Of a DNA stretch of 64,000 nt, positions 8,181-17,267 are shown piece after piece. Within the stretch, counting starts at the first letter, position 1, and every line of letters begins with the position of its first letter. The position numbers were made by a program, and so were the translations under genes. The notes below the pieces were generated by a model, which was given only the letters and a program-made list of their open reading frames with translations, was not told where the DNA came from and ran no database searches. The DNA is from Bacteroidetes bacterium HGW-Bacteroidetes-16 (GTDB taxonomy: Bacteria; Bacteroidota; Bacteroidia; Bacteroidales; F082), in NCBI GenBank assembly GCA_002840975.1, contig PHDN01000016.1, positions 1-64,000 on the forward strand, read 5' to 3'.

Positions 8181-8945
8181 TTAAATCTCCTGAACAGAAT
8201 TTTCGGGTAGCCAGCCAATACTTCCATCGGGTATCCTGATTTCAATCCATCCTGAAACACGGTCCAACAACTTTACCTTGGTGCCTTCGTGTATTACGAA
8301 CAGGTCCACAGCACTTTGTGTAGGTGAACTTTTTACCGTGATGGCCGGGGTAAACACGATGGCTTCCTGGTGTTCCTTGGAGTAGTAATACTTCTGTGAT
8401 GCCAGTCCAAAGGCGGTAATGGTGAAAAATAACAGGATAATACCCAGGTAAAAAGAGGTCTGTTTAGAGGTTCTTGATTTGGTCAGCACAAACCAGGTGA
8501 TCAGGATAATTAAAAAGGTCAATAAAAAAAGGGCGATCGCAGTCCAGGTGTCGGCATTGAAGAGGTTGTAAAAATAATTCCACCAGGTTTTATAAAAAAG
8601 TTCGGGTACCTGTTCAATTTTATCGACAATCATGCTGTTGGCCACACTCAAATTATACTGAATATTCTCATCAGAAGGATCCAGTTTCCTGGCTTTTTCG
8701 AAGAATAAAATGGCGGCTGGGACATTGTTGTTTTTAAAATAGGCATTGCCCATGTTGTAAAAAAGCTGAGCCGATTGCAAGTCTTGCCCGGCTACCTGGT
8801 TATAAACCAGCAAGGCCGAATCGTACATGCCCTGATTGTAGGCGCGGTTGCCGATTGCCAACAGTGAATCGGGTGTATAAGCAAAACCACTCCATGCGAT
8901 AAGCTGTAGAAGAGCCACCAGGGCAAAGTTCTTTGTTCTTTTCAT
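8181..8945 (-). CDS. batE: BatE, TPR/SH3 aerotolerance operon protein
   Basis: A 254-residue envelope protein and the last gene of the Bat operon. It has a signal peptide (ending SGFAYT), tetratricopeptide repeats at about 25-110 (SLLAIGNRAYNQGMYDSAL, FYNMGNAYFKNNN), and two membrane helices around 135-185. A C-terminal bacterial SH3-like domain follows (VKSSPTQSAVDLFVIHEGTKV, GWIEIRIPDGSIGWL). This matches BatE of Bacteroides, where the operon affects oxygen tolerance and envelope stress. It starts 7 bp after batD, so it is in the same transcript. Confidence 0.85.
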   Translation of the reverse strand: MKRTKNFALVALLQLIAWSGFAYTPDSLLAIGNRAYNQGMYDSALLVYNQVAGQDLQSAQLFYNMGNAYFKNNNVPAAILFFEKARKLDPSDENIQYNLSVANSMIVDKIEQVPELFYKTWWNYFYNLFNADTWTAIALFLLTFLIILITWFVLTKSRTSKQTSFYLGIILLFFTITAFGLASQKYYYSKEHQEAIVFTPAITVKSSPTQSAVDLFVIHEGTKVKLLDRVSGWIEIRIPDGSIGWLPENSVQEI

Positions 8946-8952
8946 GGTTTAA

Positions 8953-10803
8953 CTATTTTAATGCTTTTTCGGCCTGCATAATAGCTGTAATGGCCTCGTT
9001 ATAAACTGATTCCATTTTGTCGCGCGCATCACCGGGGGCAAAACGTGCAAACTCAATTTTATTCAACGATTGTATAAAATTATTGGTAATTTCCTCGCTA
9101 ACCGATTTATTCTGAAGTTTTTCACGAACGGTTTCAATGGAAAGTTCTGAGAGAGAAATATTGAATTTATCTGCAATATATCCCCAGATGCCCAGGGCCA
9201 TTTCATCATAAAATCCCTTATCGTTGCCCGATTGTTTAAATTTTTCGGCCTTTTGCAACCGCATCCTGGCTATTTTATTGGCCTTGCGGTTTTTAACTCT
9301 CGAAACATTGGCGTTTTGCTTTTCCATGCGTTTCCAGAGGATGATCAGGATGAACGGGATAAGTAAGATGACAAACAACAGCATGAAAAAAAACAGGGAA
9401 CCAAACAAATAATTTCCAACAGGCTTCAGGGGTTCGTTGATGGTTTTTATATGCCGGATGTCTTTTCCGATAAAACGGATGTCCTCCTTGGCTGATACAT
9501 TATAAGTGACATCATTGTTGTTTCCCGAGCCTTTTCCCACTTTTATGTGATAGGCTTCTGATGAAAATCTATCGTACGTTTTTGTTTTGGGATTGAAGAA
9601 GCTAAAGGTGATGGGTTCAATGGTAAAATCGCCCGGGTTACGGGGAATGGCCAGATATTCAAATTTCTTTCTGCCCGATATGCCGGTAGTCGATGGTACG
9701 GCGCTGGTGGTTATTTTTGGTTCAAACGTTTCGAAATCAACCGGAAACCTGATCTCAGGCAGGGTGAGCAGTTCGATATTTCCGTTTCCGGAAAGCTCGA
9801 TGCTTAAGTTTAAGGCGTCATTTGCAGACAATGTGGTACGGTCGATCTTGCTGCTAAAGTGGAAATCTCCTACGGCCCCGGTAAAATCCTCGGGTTTGTC
9901 TTTTTGAGGAAGGGGTTGTACCTCGATGGTAATCGGTTTTGATTTAAGCCTGGCCTCAACGTTTTTCACGTTTCGGTTAAAAAAAGGATCATTAAAAAAA
10001 CTCTCAAACGGATCGTTACTTCTGCGTTGATTGCTCTGTACGCGAAGTTGGGCAGTACAGATTATTTCTGCCGGTTCCAGGATCAGTATTCCCGTTTTTT
10101 GAGGGAACAGGGCCACCTTGTTAATTTCTGCCGTAATGTATTCTTCTCCATTGATTACCTCTGTCGACTGGCGGTACTGCGCGTTGTCGCCCATCAAACT
10201 CTTTGACCAAAACCCGTTAAATGCAGTCATCTTATCCAGGGTCAGGTTCGACACGGCAACCTTGGTGTAAATTTTATAAGTGGCTATAATTTGTTCTCCA
10301 AGGTAAGGATTCTTGTTATTAACCGCTACGGTAATATACACGTCGTCATCTTGCAACATCCCCGACTCATTGGGTTCCTTTTTTTGCTGTCCGCCTGGGT
10401 TGGCCTGAGTATTTCCTCCTCCGGCCAAGATGGTAATAGTTAATGGATTTGATTGGACTACTTTTCCATCCACTGTTACTGATGCTGGTCCTACCTGTAC
10501 TTCACCGGCATTACCGGCTTGAACTACAAAGGAATAGCTCATGGTGTAGCTTTTCGACATCCTCCCGTTTACATATTGAATGTTGGAACTGGTGGAAGTG
10601 CTTGGCCCCGAAAGCACCTGAAGGCCTCCAAAATTTGGATTTCTAAAAGCGCCGCCATCCGCGTTGAGTTCATAAATTATCCTGAATCGCTCACCTTCCT
10701 TTACTACTTGTTTCCCGATGGCAGTAAACGTGATGTTGTCCTGTGCCTGTGTTATCAGGCTGAAAGCAAGCAGAGTGATGAAAAATATGCGTTTGATAAT
10801 CAT
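8953..10803 (-). CDS. batD: BatD, oxygen-tolerance membrane protein
   Basis: 616 residues with an N-terminal signal peptide (IFFITLLAFSLITQAQ). A large periplasmic region of repeated immunoglobulin-like beta domains follows, with a VDGKVVQSNPLTI strand and a DDDVYITVAVNNKNPYLGE segment. A single membrane helix at about 465-490 and a basic cytoplasmic tail complete it. This is the BatD (PF13584) architecture; BatD is thought to act with BatA, BatB and the TPR proteins on the periplasmic face. I take the ATG at 10803. An upstream in-frame TTG at 10827 falls inside a -7 promoter box and is unlikely to be a start. Confidence 0.88.
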   Translation of the reverse strand: MIIKRIFFITLLAFSLITQAQDNITFTAIGKQVVKEGERFRIIYELNADGGAFRNPNFGGLQVLSGPSTSTSSNIQYVNGRMSKSYTMSYSFVVQAGNAGEVQVGPASVTVDGKVVQSNPLTITILAGGGNTQANPGGQQKKEPNESGMLQDDDVYITVAVNNKNPYLGEQIIATYKIYTKVAVSNLTLDKMTAFNGFWSKSLMGDNAQYRQSTEVINGEEYITAEINKVALFPQKTGILILEPAEIICTAQLRVQSNQRRSNDPFESFFNDPFFNRNVKNVEARLKSKPITIEVQPLPQKDKPEDFTGAVGDFHFSSKIDRTTLSANDALNLSIELSGNGNIELLTLPEIRFPVDFETFEPKITTSAVPSTTGISGRKKFEYLAIPRNPGDFTIEPITFSFFNPKTKTYDRFSSEAYHIKVGKGSGNNNDVTYNVSAKEDIRFIGKDIRHIKTINEPLKPVGNYLFGSLFFFMLLFVILLIPFILIILWKRMEKQNANVSRVKNRKANKIARMRLQKAEKFKQSGNDKGFYDEMALGIWGYIADKFNISLSELSIETVREKLQNKSVSEEITNNFIQSLNKIEFARFAPGDARDKMESVYNEAITAIMQAEKALK

Positions 10804-10824
10804 AGCTATTTGGTCTTTTCCGGT

Positions 10825-10832
10825 CAAAAATA
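10825..10832 (-). promoter_or_regulatory. Possible internal promoter -7 box (TATTTTTG) before batD
   Basis: A TAnnTTTG match on the minus strand in the 123 bp gap between batC and batD, the only sizeable gap in the Bat operon. It ends 21 nt before the batD ATG, so batDE may also be transcribed on their own. No clear -33 element. Confidence 0.35.
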
Positions 10833-10926
10833 CTACTATTGTCCTATTGAATTGAATCTTTTGAAAGATTTAGAAATGATACAAAATACATTCCATAGTG
10901 CGTTCCTTTTACAGTTGTCATCAATA

Positions 10927-11694
10927 TTACCAGTCGATGTCGGTTTTTACTCCTCTTGTTGCTTTGGCCTTTTCTTTTTGAAGTTTCTGCAAGGTCTTTT
11001 TCTCGTCATTTTTAAGTGCGTCCATCATCTTTTGAGCATCTTGTTTAGAGATTTGTAAAGGCTGCTGCTGTTGCTGCTGATCCTGTTTATCCTGATTTTG
11101 ATCCTTTGACTGATCTTTTTTGTCCTGCTGGTCTTTATTTTGATCCTCCTTTTTATCCTGGTCTTTGTTCTGGTCTTTATTTTGATCTTGTTCGTCCTGG
11201 TCTTTTTTGTCCTGGTCCTTGTTTTGATCTTTATTTTGGTCTTTATTTTGATCCTGATTTTGTTGCTGTTTCAGCATCTGGCGTGCATATTCCAGGTTAT
11301 AGCGTGCATTTTCGTCGGTTGGGTTTTTCCTTAAAGCGTTTTTGTAGGCTTCAATGCTTTCTTCGTATTTCTTTTCTTTTAACAAGGAGTTTCCCAGGTT
11401 GTAGTGGGCCGCGCTTGTTTCTTTGTCACTTAAATTGCTTCCGGCAACTTCGTTAAACAGTTTTCCTGATTCTGCATAGTTTTCCTGTTCATACAAGGCA
11501 TCGCCGAGGTTAAAGGTTCCTTTGTAATAATTTGGTTTAGCCTCCAGTGCTTTTCGGTACTCTACTTCAGCCGCAGAGTAATCTTTCTTTTCGAACAAGT
11601 CGTTTCCTTCCCTGATCTTCTTTTTTTCACTTTGAGCCATCCCAGAGGTTGTCCAAAACAAAGCGATTGTAAATAGGATAATGTAGGTTTTCAT
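10927..11694 (-). CDS. batC: BatC, TPR protein with a long Lys/Asp/Gln repeat
   Basis: A 255-residue exported TPR protein of the Bat operon. A signal peptide is followed by TPR motifs at about 25-145 (EGNDLFEKKDYSAAEVEYRKAL; SAAHYNLGNSLLKEKKYEESI). Next comes a low-complexity tract at about 147-215 made of KDQN/KDQ units plus a poly-Gln run. The C-terminal ~40 residues (basic, with acidic patches) are less repetitive. TPRs suggest a scaffold for the Bat VWA proteins; the repeat is probably disordered. The gene ends 1 bp before batB begins on the same strand, so the two are coupled. The repeat is encoded by near-identical 9-18 nt units that could slip. Confidence 0.85.
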   Translation of the reverse strand: MKTYIILFTIALFWTTSGMAQSEKKKIREGNDLFEKKDYSAAEVEYRKALEAKPNYYKGTFNLGDALYEQENYAESGKLFNEVAGSNLSDKETSAAHYNLGNSLLKEKKYEESIEAYKNALRKNPTDENARYNLEYARQMLKQQQNQDQNKDQNKDQNKDQDKKDQDEQDQNKDQNKDQDKKEDQNKDQQDKKDQSKDQNQDKQDQQQQQQPLQISKQDAQKMMDALKNDEKKTLQKLQKEKAKATRGVKTDIDW

Positions 11695-11695
11695 G

Positions 11696-12730
11696 TTATT
11701 TTAGTTTTCCAAAAAAGTCAATTTTCCTGGTCCAACTGGCCTTCCGGTCTGCAATCAGGAGTTCCAACAGGAACAAAATCAATGCGATACCTAAAAACAA
11801 TTGAAACCGATCTTCATAGTTGGTAAACTGTCGGGTTTCAATTTCTTTTTTATCGATGGCGTTGATTTCTTCAAATATTTTAGTCAATCCGGTGGTCGCG
11901 TTGTTGGCCCTGGCGTAGGCACCTCCACCGGTGGCGGCAATTTTTGTGAGCATGTCCTCGTCCAACCTGGTAATGACGGTTTTTCCATCCCTGTCTTTTT
12001 TAAATCCTGTTTGGGTTCCATTGTCAAACAGAGGTATGGGTGCTCCATCTGTCAATCCCATGCCAATGGTAAAAACCTTAATTCCCAGTTCGTTGGCTTT
12101 CTTTGCAGCTCCCACGGCATCATCCTCATGGTTTTCGCCATCGGTAATAATGATGATCGCTTTATTATGTTCCGTTTCACCAAAAGAGGTGGTTGCCATG
12201 TCGATGGCTTCCCCGATGGCAGTTCCCTGAGTAGGCACAATTTTGGTGTCGACCACCGAAAGGAAAAGCCGGGCTGCGGAGTAATCTGTTGTCAAAGGGA
12301 GTTGTTTATAGGCATTTCCAGCAAAAATGATGATCCCGATCCGGTCCCCTTCCAGTTTGTCAATCAGGTTGCTAATGGCCAGTTTTGATCGCTCAAGCCG
12401 GTTGGGCTTTATGTCTTCGGCCAGCATGGAATTGGAAACATCCAGCACCAGGTATAAGTCGATACCTTCGCGTTTTACTTTTTCAAGCTTCGATCCAACC
12501 TGCGGATCGAGCAACCCGAAAATAAGAAAAGTGATTCCGATGAGAATGATGAACAGCTTGATGAGCCCTTTTGTACCCGATTGGTTAGGCATGAGCTGAA
12601 GGATTACCTCGTGATGGCCAAAACGCCTCAACGCTTTCTTTTTCCAGTTTCTGTAATACAGGAACATGAGGATAAATACCGGTACGATTATCAGCAGGTA
12701 AAAAAATTCCGGATGTGCAAATCTGATCAT
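11696..12730 (-). CDS. batB: BatB, VWA-domain membrane protein
   Basis: A 344-residue inner-membrane protein with two helices near the N-terminus (about 8-25 and 58-76), one C-terminal helix, and a von Willebrand factor A domain between them (about 88-290). The metal-ion-dependent adhesion site is intact: DVSNSML (DxSxS) plus the later TTDYS and ITDGENHEDD segments. It is the second VWA protein of the operon and likely binds Mg2+ and partners with BatA. Lies 21 bp downstream of batA. Confidence 0.9.
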   Translation of the reverse strand: MIRFAHPEFFYLLIIVPVFILMFLYYRNWKKKALRRFGHHEVILQLMPNQSGTKGLIKLFIILIGITFLIFGLLDPQVGSKLEKVKREGIDLYLVLDVSNSMLAEDIKPNRLERSKLAISNLIDKLEGDRIGIIIFAGNAYKQLPLTTDYSAARLFLSVVDTKIVPTQGTAIGEAIDMATTSFGETEHNKAIIIITDGENHEDDAVGAAKKANELGIKVFTIGMGLTDGAPIPLFDNGTQTGFKKDRDGKTVITRLDEDMLTKIAATGGGAYARANNATTGLTKIFEEINAIDKKEIETRQFTNYEDRFQLFLGIALILFLLELLIADRKASWTRKIDFFGKLK

Positions 12731-12751
12731 TGTTCGGCGAATTAACTGGGG

Positions 12752-13756
12752 TTAGGGGATTCGTTTAAAGTAAAGATAGCGAAGCAGTATTTCGAAAGCG
12801 AGCAGGATGAATGCTGCCAGGGCAAATGGCAGGTACGATTCGTGTTTCTTTTTAAATTCCTGTACATCGATTTTCGAGCGCTCCATCTGGTCGATTTCCT
12901 GGTAGATGTCGCGGAGTTTTTTGTTGTTATCGGCCCTGAAATATTTTCCACCTGTCATGGCAGCAATTTTCTGCAGCAATTCTTCGTCAATTTGAACCTT
13001 CATTTGTTGCAGTTGAATTCCATAAGGCGTTTGAACGGGATAAGGAGCCATTCCCATCGATCCTATTCCGACGGCATAAACCCGGATGCCAAACATTTTG
13101 GCCATTTCGGCTGCCGACATCGGATCTACCGACCCTGAATTGTTCACTCCATCGGTAATCAAAATGATGACTTTGGAGATAGCCTCAGAATCTTTTAACC
13201 GACTCACCGCGGTAGCAAGTCCATCACCGATGGCGGTTCCGTCTTCAATCATGCCACTTTTAATTTCTTCAAATAAATTTGAAATCATATCGTGGTCGGT
13301 GGTTAAAGGTACCTGGGTAAAAGCCTCCCCACTGAAAATGACGATACTGATCCTATCGTCAGGGCGACCCTTGATAAAGTCTTCGGCCACATCTTTTGCC
13401 GCCTCCAGTCGGTCAGGCTGAAAGTCGCGTGCAAGCATACTTCCCGAAACGTCCAGGGCCATGACGATATCTATTCCTTCGATTTGAATATTTTGCTTGG
13501 ACGAAGTGTATTGTGGACGGGCCAACGCAATGATAATCAGTGAAAGAGCCAACAACCTAAGCGCAAAAAGTCCATGGATGAGCCAGGTACGCGGGCTTTT
13601 ATTAACTTCTGCGAAAGCGGCAATCCCGGAATACCTGACTTCGGCCTGTGTTTTATTGTGCCTGAACCAATACCACACAACGAGCAGTGGAATCAGCAGC
13701 AGCAGATAAAAATACTCAGGGTTTGCCCAGTGTTCTATGTTAAACAAGTTCTGCAT
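12752..13756 (-). CDS. batA: BatA, VWA-domain membrane protein
   Basis: A 334-residue paralogue of batB with the same topology: two N-terminal helices, a VWA domain and a C-terminal helix. The MIDAS motif DVSGSMLARDF and the ITDGVNNSG strand are intact. In Bacteroides the Bat operon was named for its role in aerotolerance. BatA sits downstream of the MoxR ATPase and DUF58 genes, the common order in which MoxR-type AAA+ proteins act as chaperones for VWA proteins. Only 5 bp separate it from the preceding membrane-protein gene. Confidence 0.9.
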   Translation of the reverse strand: MQNLFNIEHWANPEYFYLLLLIPLLVVWYWFRHNKTQAEVRYSGIAAFAEVNKSPRTWLIHGLFALRLLALSLIIIALARPQYTSSKQNIQIEGIDIVMALDVSGSMLARDFQPDRLEAAKDVAEDFIKGRPDDRISIVIFSGEAFTQVPLTTDHDMISNLFEEIKSGMIEDGTAIGDGLATAVSRLKDSEAISKVIILITDGVNNSGSVDPMSAAEMAKMFGIRVYAVGIGSMGMAPYPVQTPYGIQLQQMKVQIDEELLQKIAAMTGGKYFRADNNKKLRDIYQEIDQMERSKIDVQEFKKKHESYLPFALAAFILLAFEILLRYLYFKRIP

Positions 13757-13761
13757 GGGTA

Positions 13762-14763
13762 CTAATGGTTATTCGTTTTAGAGATTTCAGAGGTAGCAGG
13801 TTGATCAGCTTCCCGGTTCTCAGGTTTGTCCTCTTTTGTTTCGTTCACAAAATCAACACAATGCGACAAGCTCAGGTCGTTTTCAAGTGGTGTGGGCCGG
13901 GCTTTGGCAAATTTTACCATATCTGCCAGAAACAATACTCCACTTAATTTTTCATAAACCTGGTTGTTAACAGGATGTTTCTTCAATGCCCCCAAAATCT
14001 CATCGGATGTCATTTCAGGTGCGTCAAAGTGGTAGCGGTTATCCAGGTACTCCCGCATGATGTCAGTAATTTCGGAATGGTACTGTTTTAACTTTCCGCT
14101 TTGCCAAACCCTGGCCAACCTTAATTCTTCCAGTTTATTGATGGCCAGTACATGCGGTGGAATCGCCGGCTTGATTCTGCGTTCAAAAAGAGGTTGATTT
14201 TTCTTCCTCTTCTTTAAATAGAGCACCAACAACACGGTGAGTGCAATGACGAGCAGACCAAGCAAAATCCAGGGCAACATTTCCCGAAAGGTATAGGGCT
14301 CGCTGATGGGTACCACGATGGGTTTGATGGCCTGAGCTGTATCAACAACGGGCACATTGACTTTTAAAAAAAGTGTTCCTGTGGAAGATGTTTTCAAGAG
14401 GGTATCGCCCACGGAAAAAAACTGAATATCAAAGGAAGGAATTTCAAAATAACCACTGTCGAATGAAGTAATGGTGAGTTGCTGCATCAACCGCAGGGCC
14501 CCTTCATCAACGAGGGTGTCAATGGTACTTTTTTCGATCACCTCTATCTTCGACGACAAGGTGTCGCCAATGGCAGGCCAATTTACCTGGTAGCCGTCAG
14601 CAACCCTGATACCGAATTGCATATTGACCTGCTGTCCGATCAGGATGGCATTGGTATCTATTTTTGACCATGAAGTCACCTCCTGACCATGCAATTTCAG
14701 GCCGGACAACAACGCCGGCAGGATGAAAAAACAGAAAATGGATTTGATGATGGGATGATTCAT
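13762..14763 (-). CDS. BatD-like / DUF4381-like single-pass membrane protein in the Bat operon
   Basis: 333 residues with a signal peptide (IFCFFILPALLSGLKLHGQE), a periplasmic beta-rich domain of about 150 residues, and one helix (LPWILLGLLVIALTVLLVL). A cytoplasmic part of about 120 residues carries a helical segment on IxDIMREYLDNRYHFDAPE. That last motif is also seen in the cytoplasmic tails of BatD-type proteins. The position between DUF58 and batA is usual for the Bacteroidota operon. It probably links the periplasmic Bat domains to the MoxR side. I start it at the ATG 2 bp after the DUF58 gene; no enzyme motif is visible. Confidence 0.7.
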   Translation of the reverse strand: MNHPIIKSIFCFFILPALLSGLKLHGQEVTSWSKIDTNAILIGQQVNMQFGIRVADGYQVNWPAIGDTLSSKIEVIEKSTIDTLVDEGALRLMQQLTITSFDSGYFEIPSFDIQFFSVGDTLLKTSSTGTLFLKVNVPVVDTAQAIKPIVVPISEPYTFREMLPWILLGLLVIALTVLLVLYLKKRKKNQPLFERRIKPAIPPHVLAINKLEELRLARVWQSGKLKQYHSEITDIMREYLDNRYHFDAPEMTSDEILGALKKHPVNNQVYEKLSGVLFLADMVKFAKARPTPLENDLSLSHCVDFVNETKEDKPENREADQPATSEISKTNNH

Positions 14764-14764
14764 G

Positions 14765-15640
14765 TTATTTTCTCGATTCACGTTTTTTAAAGAGGTTCAT
14801 CAAAGGTTTTACATAGTCGCGGCCTGTATATACCCGGACCATGTCCACACCCGCACGCGCAAGGGCCACATCAAGTGCTGCGGTTTTTTCACGGGAATAC
14901 CGTTGCAAGGCATTTCGGGTTTTGGCATTGGAAGTATCAACCCATTGCAAGGCCCCGGTTTCGGCATCGCACATGCGTACCATCCCGACATTTGGAATTT
15001 CAGTCTCTCTATCATCAGTAACTCTTACGGCAATCAGATCGTGTTTATAATTGGCTATTTGCAGGGCTTTTTCCAGGTTGCTGTCCATAAAGTCGGAGAT
15101 CAAAAAAGCTGTTGATTTCTTTTTAATGACGTTGGTAAGATAACGTAGCGCCTCCGAAATATTGGTCCCTGTATTTTTCGCCTTAAAATCGATCAATTCC
15201 CTGATGATACGAAGTATGTGAGAACTTCCTTTTTTTGGCGGAATAAACTTCTCGATGACGTCGCTAAAGAAAATGACACCCACCTTATCATTGTTCTGGA
15301 TGGCTGAAAATGAAAGTACTGCTGCTATTTCGGTAATTAACTCTTGTTTAAGTTGCACGTTGGTACCGAAATTGTTTGATCCGGAAACATCAATCAGCAA
15401 CATCACGGTGAGTTCGCGTTCCTCTTCAAACACCTTAATAAAGGGGTGGTTAAAGCGGGCGGTCACGTTCCAGTCGATACTGCGGATGTCATCACCAAAC
15501 TGGTATTCACGCACCTCGCTAAAGGCCATACCCCTTCCCTTAAAAACACTGTGGTACTCACCCGAGAAAATCTGGTTCGACAAGCCCCGTGTTTTTATTT
15601 CAATCTTCCTGACTTTTTTAAAAAGTTCCTGTGCTTCCAC
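14765..15640 (-). CDS. DUF58 domain protein of the moxR-bat operon
   Basis: A cytosolic protein of about 291 residues. It contains the DUF58 core RGMAFSEVREYQFGDDIRSID (with WNVTARF) and a degenerate VWA-like fold with LLIDVSGSNNFG. It is found beside MoxR ATPases throughout bacteria and is thought to be a MoxR substrate or adaptor. The start is uncertain: the frame has no early ATG. I use the GTG at 15640, which puts EAQELFKKVRKIEIKTRGLS at the N-terminus as in typical family members. A TTG at 15673 would overlap the moxR end by 14 bp. Confidence 0.85.
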   Translation of the reverse strand: MEAQELFKKVRKIEIKTRGLSNQIFSGEYHSVFKGRGMAFSEVREYQFGDDIRSIDWNVTARFNHPFIKVFEEERELTVMLLIDVSGSNNFGTNVQLKQELITEIAAVLSFSAIQNNDKVGVIFFSDVIEKFIPPKKGSSHILRIIRELIDFKAKNTGTNISEALRYLTNVIKKKSTAFLISDFMDSNLEKALQIANYKHDLIAVRVTDDRETEIPNVGMVRMCDAETGALQWVDTSNAKTRNALQRYSREKTAALDVALARAGVDMVRVYTGRDYVKPLMNLFKKRESRK

Positions 15641-15659
15641 TGGTTTTTTATTTTTTTGG

Positions 15660-16652
15660 TTAGGGTACTTCAACCGTGTTTAAAATTTCGTTGATGATGT
15701 CTTCGCTGGTGATATTCTCAGCTTCGGCTTCATAAGTCAGACCAATCCGATGGCGCATCACGTCGTGGGCTACGGCACGGATATCCTCGGGAATTACATA
15801 CCCTCTCCGGCGTAAAAATGCGAGCGCTTTGGCGGCAAGCGCCAGGTTGATGCTGGCACGTGGTGACGCTCCGTATGAAATCATACCGGCGAATTTGCTC
15901 AGTTTATATTCTGACGGATAACGGGTGGCGAACACGATATCGGTGATGTAATTTTCGATTTTTTCGTCCAGATAAATTTCGCGCACCAGTTCACGGGCTT
16001 TTAAGATTTCCTGAATACTCAGTACTTTGTTGGTTTTGGCCGTTGTGTTGCTGATATTCTGCCGAAGGATCATTTTCTCCTCCTCTTTTTTTGGATAGTT
16101 GATCACCACCTTCATCATAAACCGATCTACCTGGGCTTCAGGCAGGGGATAGGTTCCTTCCTGTTCGATGGGGTTTTGGGTGGCCATGACCAGAAAAGGC
16201 TCTTCCAGCTTAAAAGAAGTGTCACCAATGGTCACCTGTCGTTCCTGCATGGCTTCGAGCAATGCACTTTGCACCTTGGCGGGAGACCGGTTTATTTCAT
16301 CGGCCAAAATAAAATTGGCGAAGATGGGTCCCTTTTTCACTACAAATTCTTCTTTTTTCATGCTGTAGATCAAGGTGCCCAAAAGGTCGGCAGGAAGCAG
16401 GTCGGGCGTAAACTGGATGCGGCTGAATTTGGCATCGATAATATTCGCCAGGGAATTGATGGCCAATGTTTTTGCCAGGCCGGGAACTCCTTCGAGCAGG
16501 ATATGACCGTTGGCAAGCAATCCGATGAGCAAACGTTCGGTCATGTGTTTCTGACCAATAATCACCTTGTTCATTTCCAGGTAAATCAGGTCGGTAAACT
16601 GACTCTCACGCTGGATTCTTTCATTGAGTTCACGAATATCTGTTTCTAACAT
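15660..16652 (-). CDS. moxR: MoxR-family AAA+ ATPase
   Basis: A 330-residue ATPase and the first gene of the Bat operon. The Walker A motif reads EGVPGLAKT, Walker B is LADEINRSPAKVQSALLEAM, and the sensor 1 region is ATQNPIEQEG. The MoxR lid domain follows (KFAGMISYGASPRASINLALAAKALA). MoxR proteins act as chaperones for insertion or activation of VWA proteins, here presumably BatA and BatB. A TAnnTTTG box lies 23 nt upstream of its ATG and probably drives the whole eight-gene transcript. Confidence 0.94.
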   Translation of the reverse strand: MLETDIRELNERIQRESQFTDLIYLEMNKVIIGQKHMTERLLIGLLANGHILLEGVPGLAKTLAINSLANIIDAKFSRIQFTPDLLPADLLGTLIYSMKKEEFVVKKGPIFANFILADEINRSPAKVQSALLEAMQERQVTIGDTSFKLEEPFLVMATQNPIEQEGTYPLPEAQVDRFMMKVVINYPKKEEEKMILRQNISNTTAKTNKVLSIQEILKARELVREIYLDEKIENYITDIVFATRYPSEYKLSKFAGMISYGASPRASINLALAAKALAFLRRRGYVIPEDIRAVAHDVMRHRIGLTYEAEAENITSEDIINEILNTVEVP

Positions 16653-16675
16653 GTTATTGTTTTTGAATTTGAAGG

Positions 16676-16683
16676 CAAAGTTA
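16676..16683 (-). promoter_or_regulatory. -7 box (TAACTTTG) of the Bat operon promoter
   Basis: An exact TAnnTTTG on the minus strand, ending 23 nt before the moxR ATG. The -33 position lacks a convincing TTTG. The remainder of the 638 bp gap to the DUF423 gene holds the palindromic element at 16960-17106 and no gene I can support. Confidence 0.45.
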
Positions 16684-16959
16684 TCAAATGGCGGTTCCGG
16701 CTCATGTTAATATATGTTAAAGGGTTGTAATGTAGTAAGTTGTGAAAAATTAGGAAGTTATGAGCGGTTGGCTAGCTTAAAGTGTAATGACTTAGGTAAT
16801 TGTATTAACACTTGTTAACTTACCGCGTGGAGTTATTTGGTTTCACAAAAGCGCTTACAAAATGGTTCCACACAAAGTGCGTTAAGAAATAATTACGCTA
16901 TGACCGCAAAGAGATGAATGAAAATAGCATAATCAATAGAATAAGGACAATTTAACTTT

Positions 16960-17106
16960 GAGCCCACTCCGAAAAGTCAAATACCCCTAAATCCCCTAAA
17001 GGGGACTTTAGATAGTTCATTGATTTTCAACGAATCCCCCTTTAGTTTAGGGGTCAGGGGTAAATGAGTTGAAAATCAATGAACACAAACTTTTCGGAGT
17101 AGACTC
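16960..17106. repeat. MITE-like palindromic element, copy 1
   Basis: A 147 bp non-coding element bounded by near-perfect terminal inverted repeats. The left end is GAGCCCACTCCGAAAAGT (16960-16977), and the right end (17089-17106) is its complement with one mismatch. An inner pair of perfect 17-nt arms, GTTCATTGATTTTCAAC (17015-17031) and its reverse complement (17068-17084), lets the whole element fold as a long hairpin. A short C-rich/G-rich palindrome (CCCCTAAATCCCCTAAAGGGG) lies in the left half. The same element recurs at 34487-34627. It has no coding capacity, so mobility would need a transposase elsewhere. Confidence 0.75.
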
Positions 17107-17267
17107 AACTTTACAATCTTTTCTTGTTCCCACTTCGCAGTCCTTGCTTCTGACATTAAGTGCGGTAATATACTAATGTTTAACGGTTTCTTAGAAACCT
17201 CATTATCTAATACATCGAAAACAACAAAATACAGCCTGGTGACATGACAAAAATCACCGGATCATTC

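Noticed and set aside
11106-11456. Frames opposite batC rich in Phe/Leu
   Set aside because: They are the complement of the Lys/Asp/Gln repeat and show no independent support.
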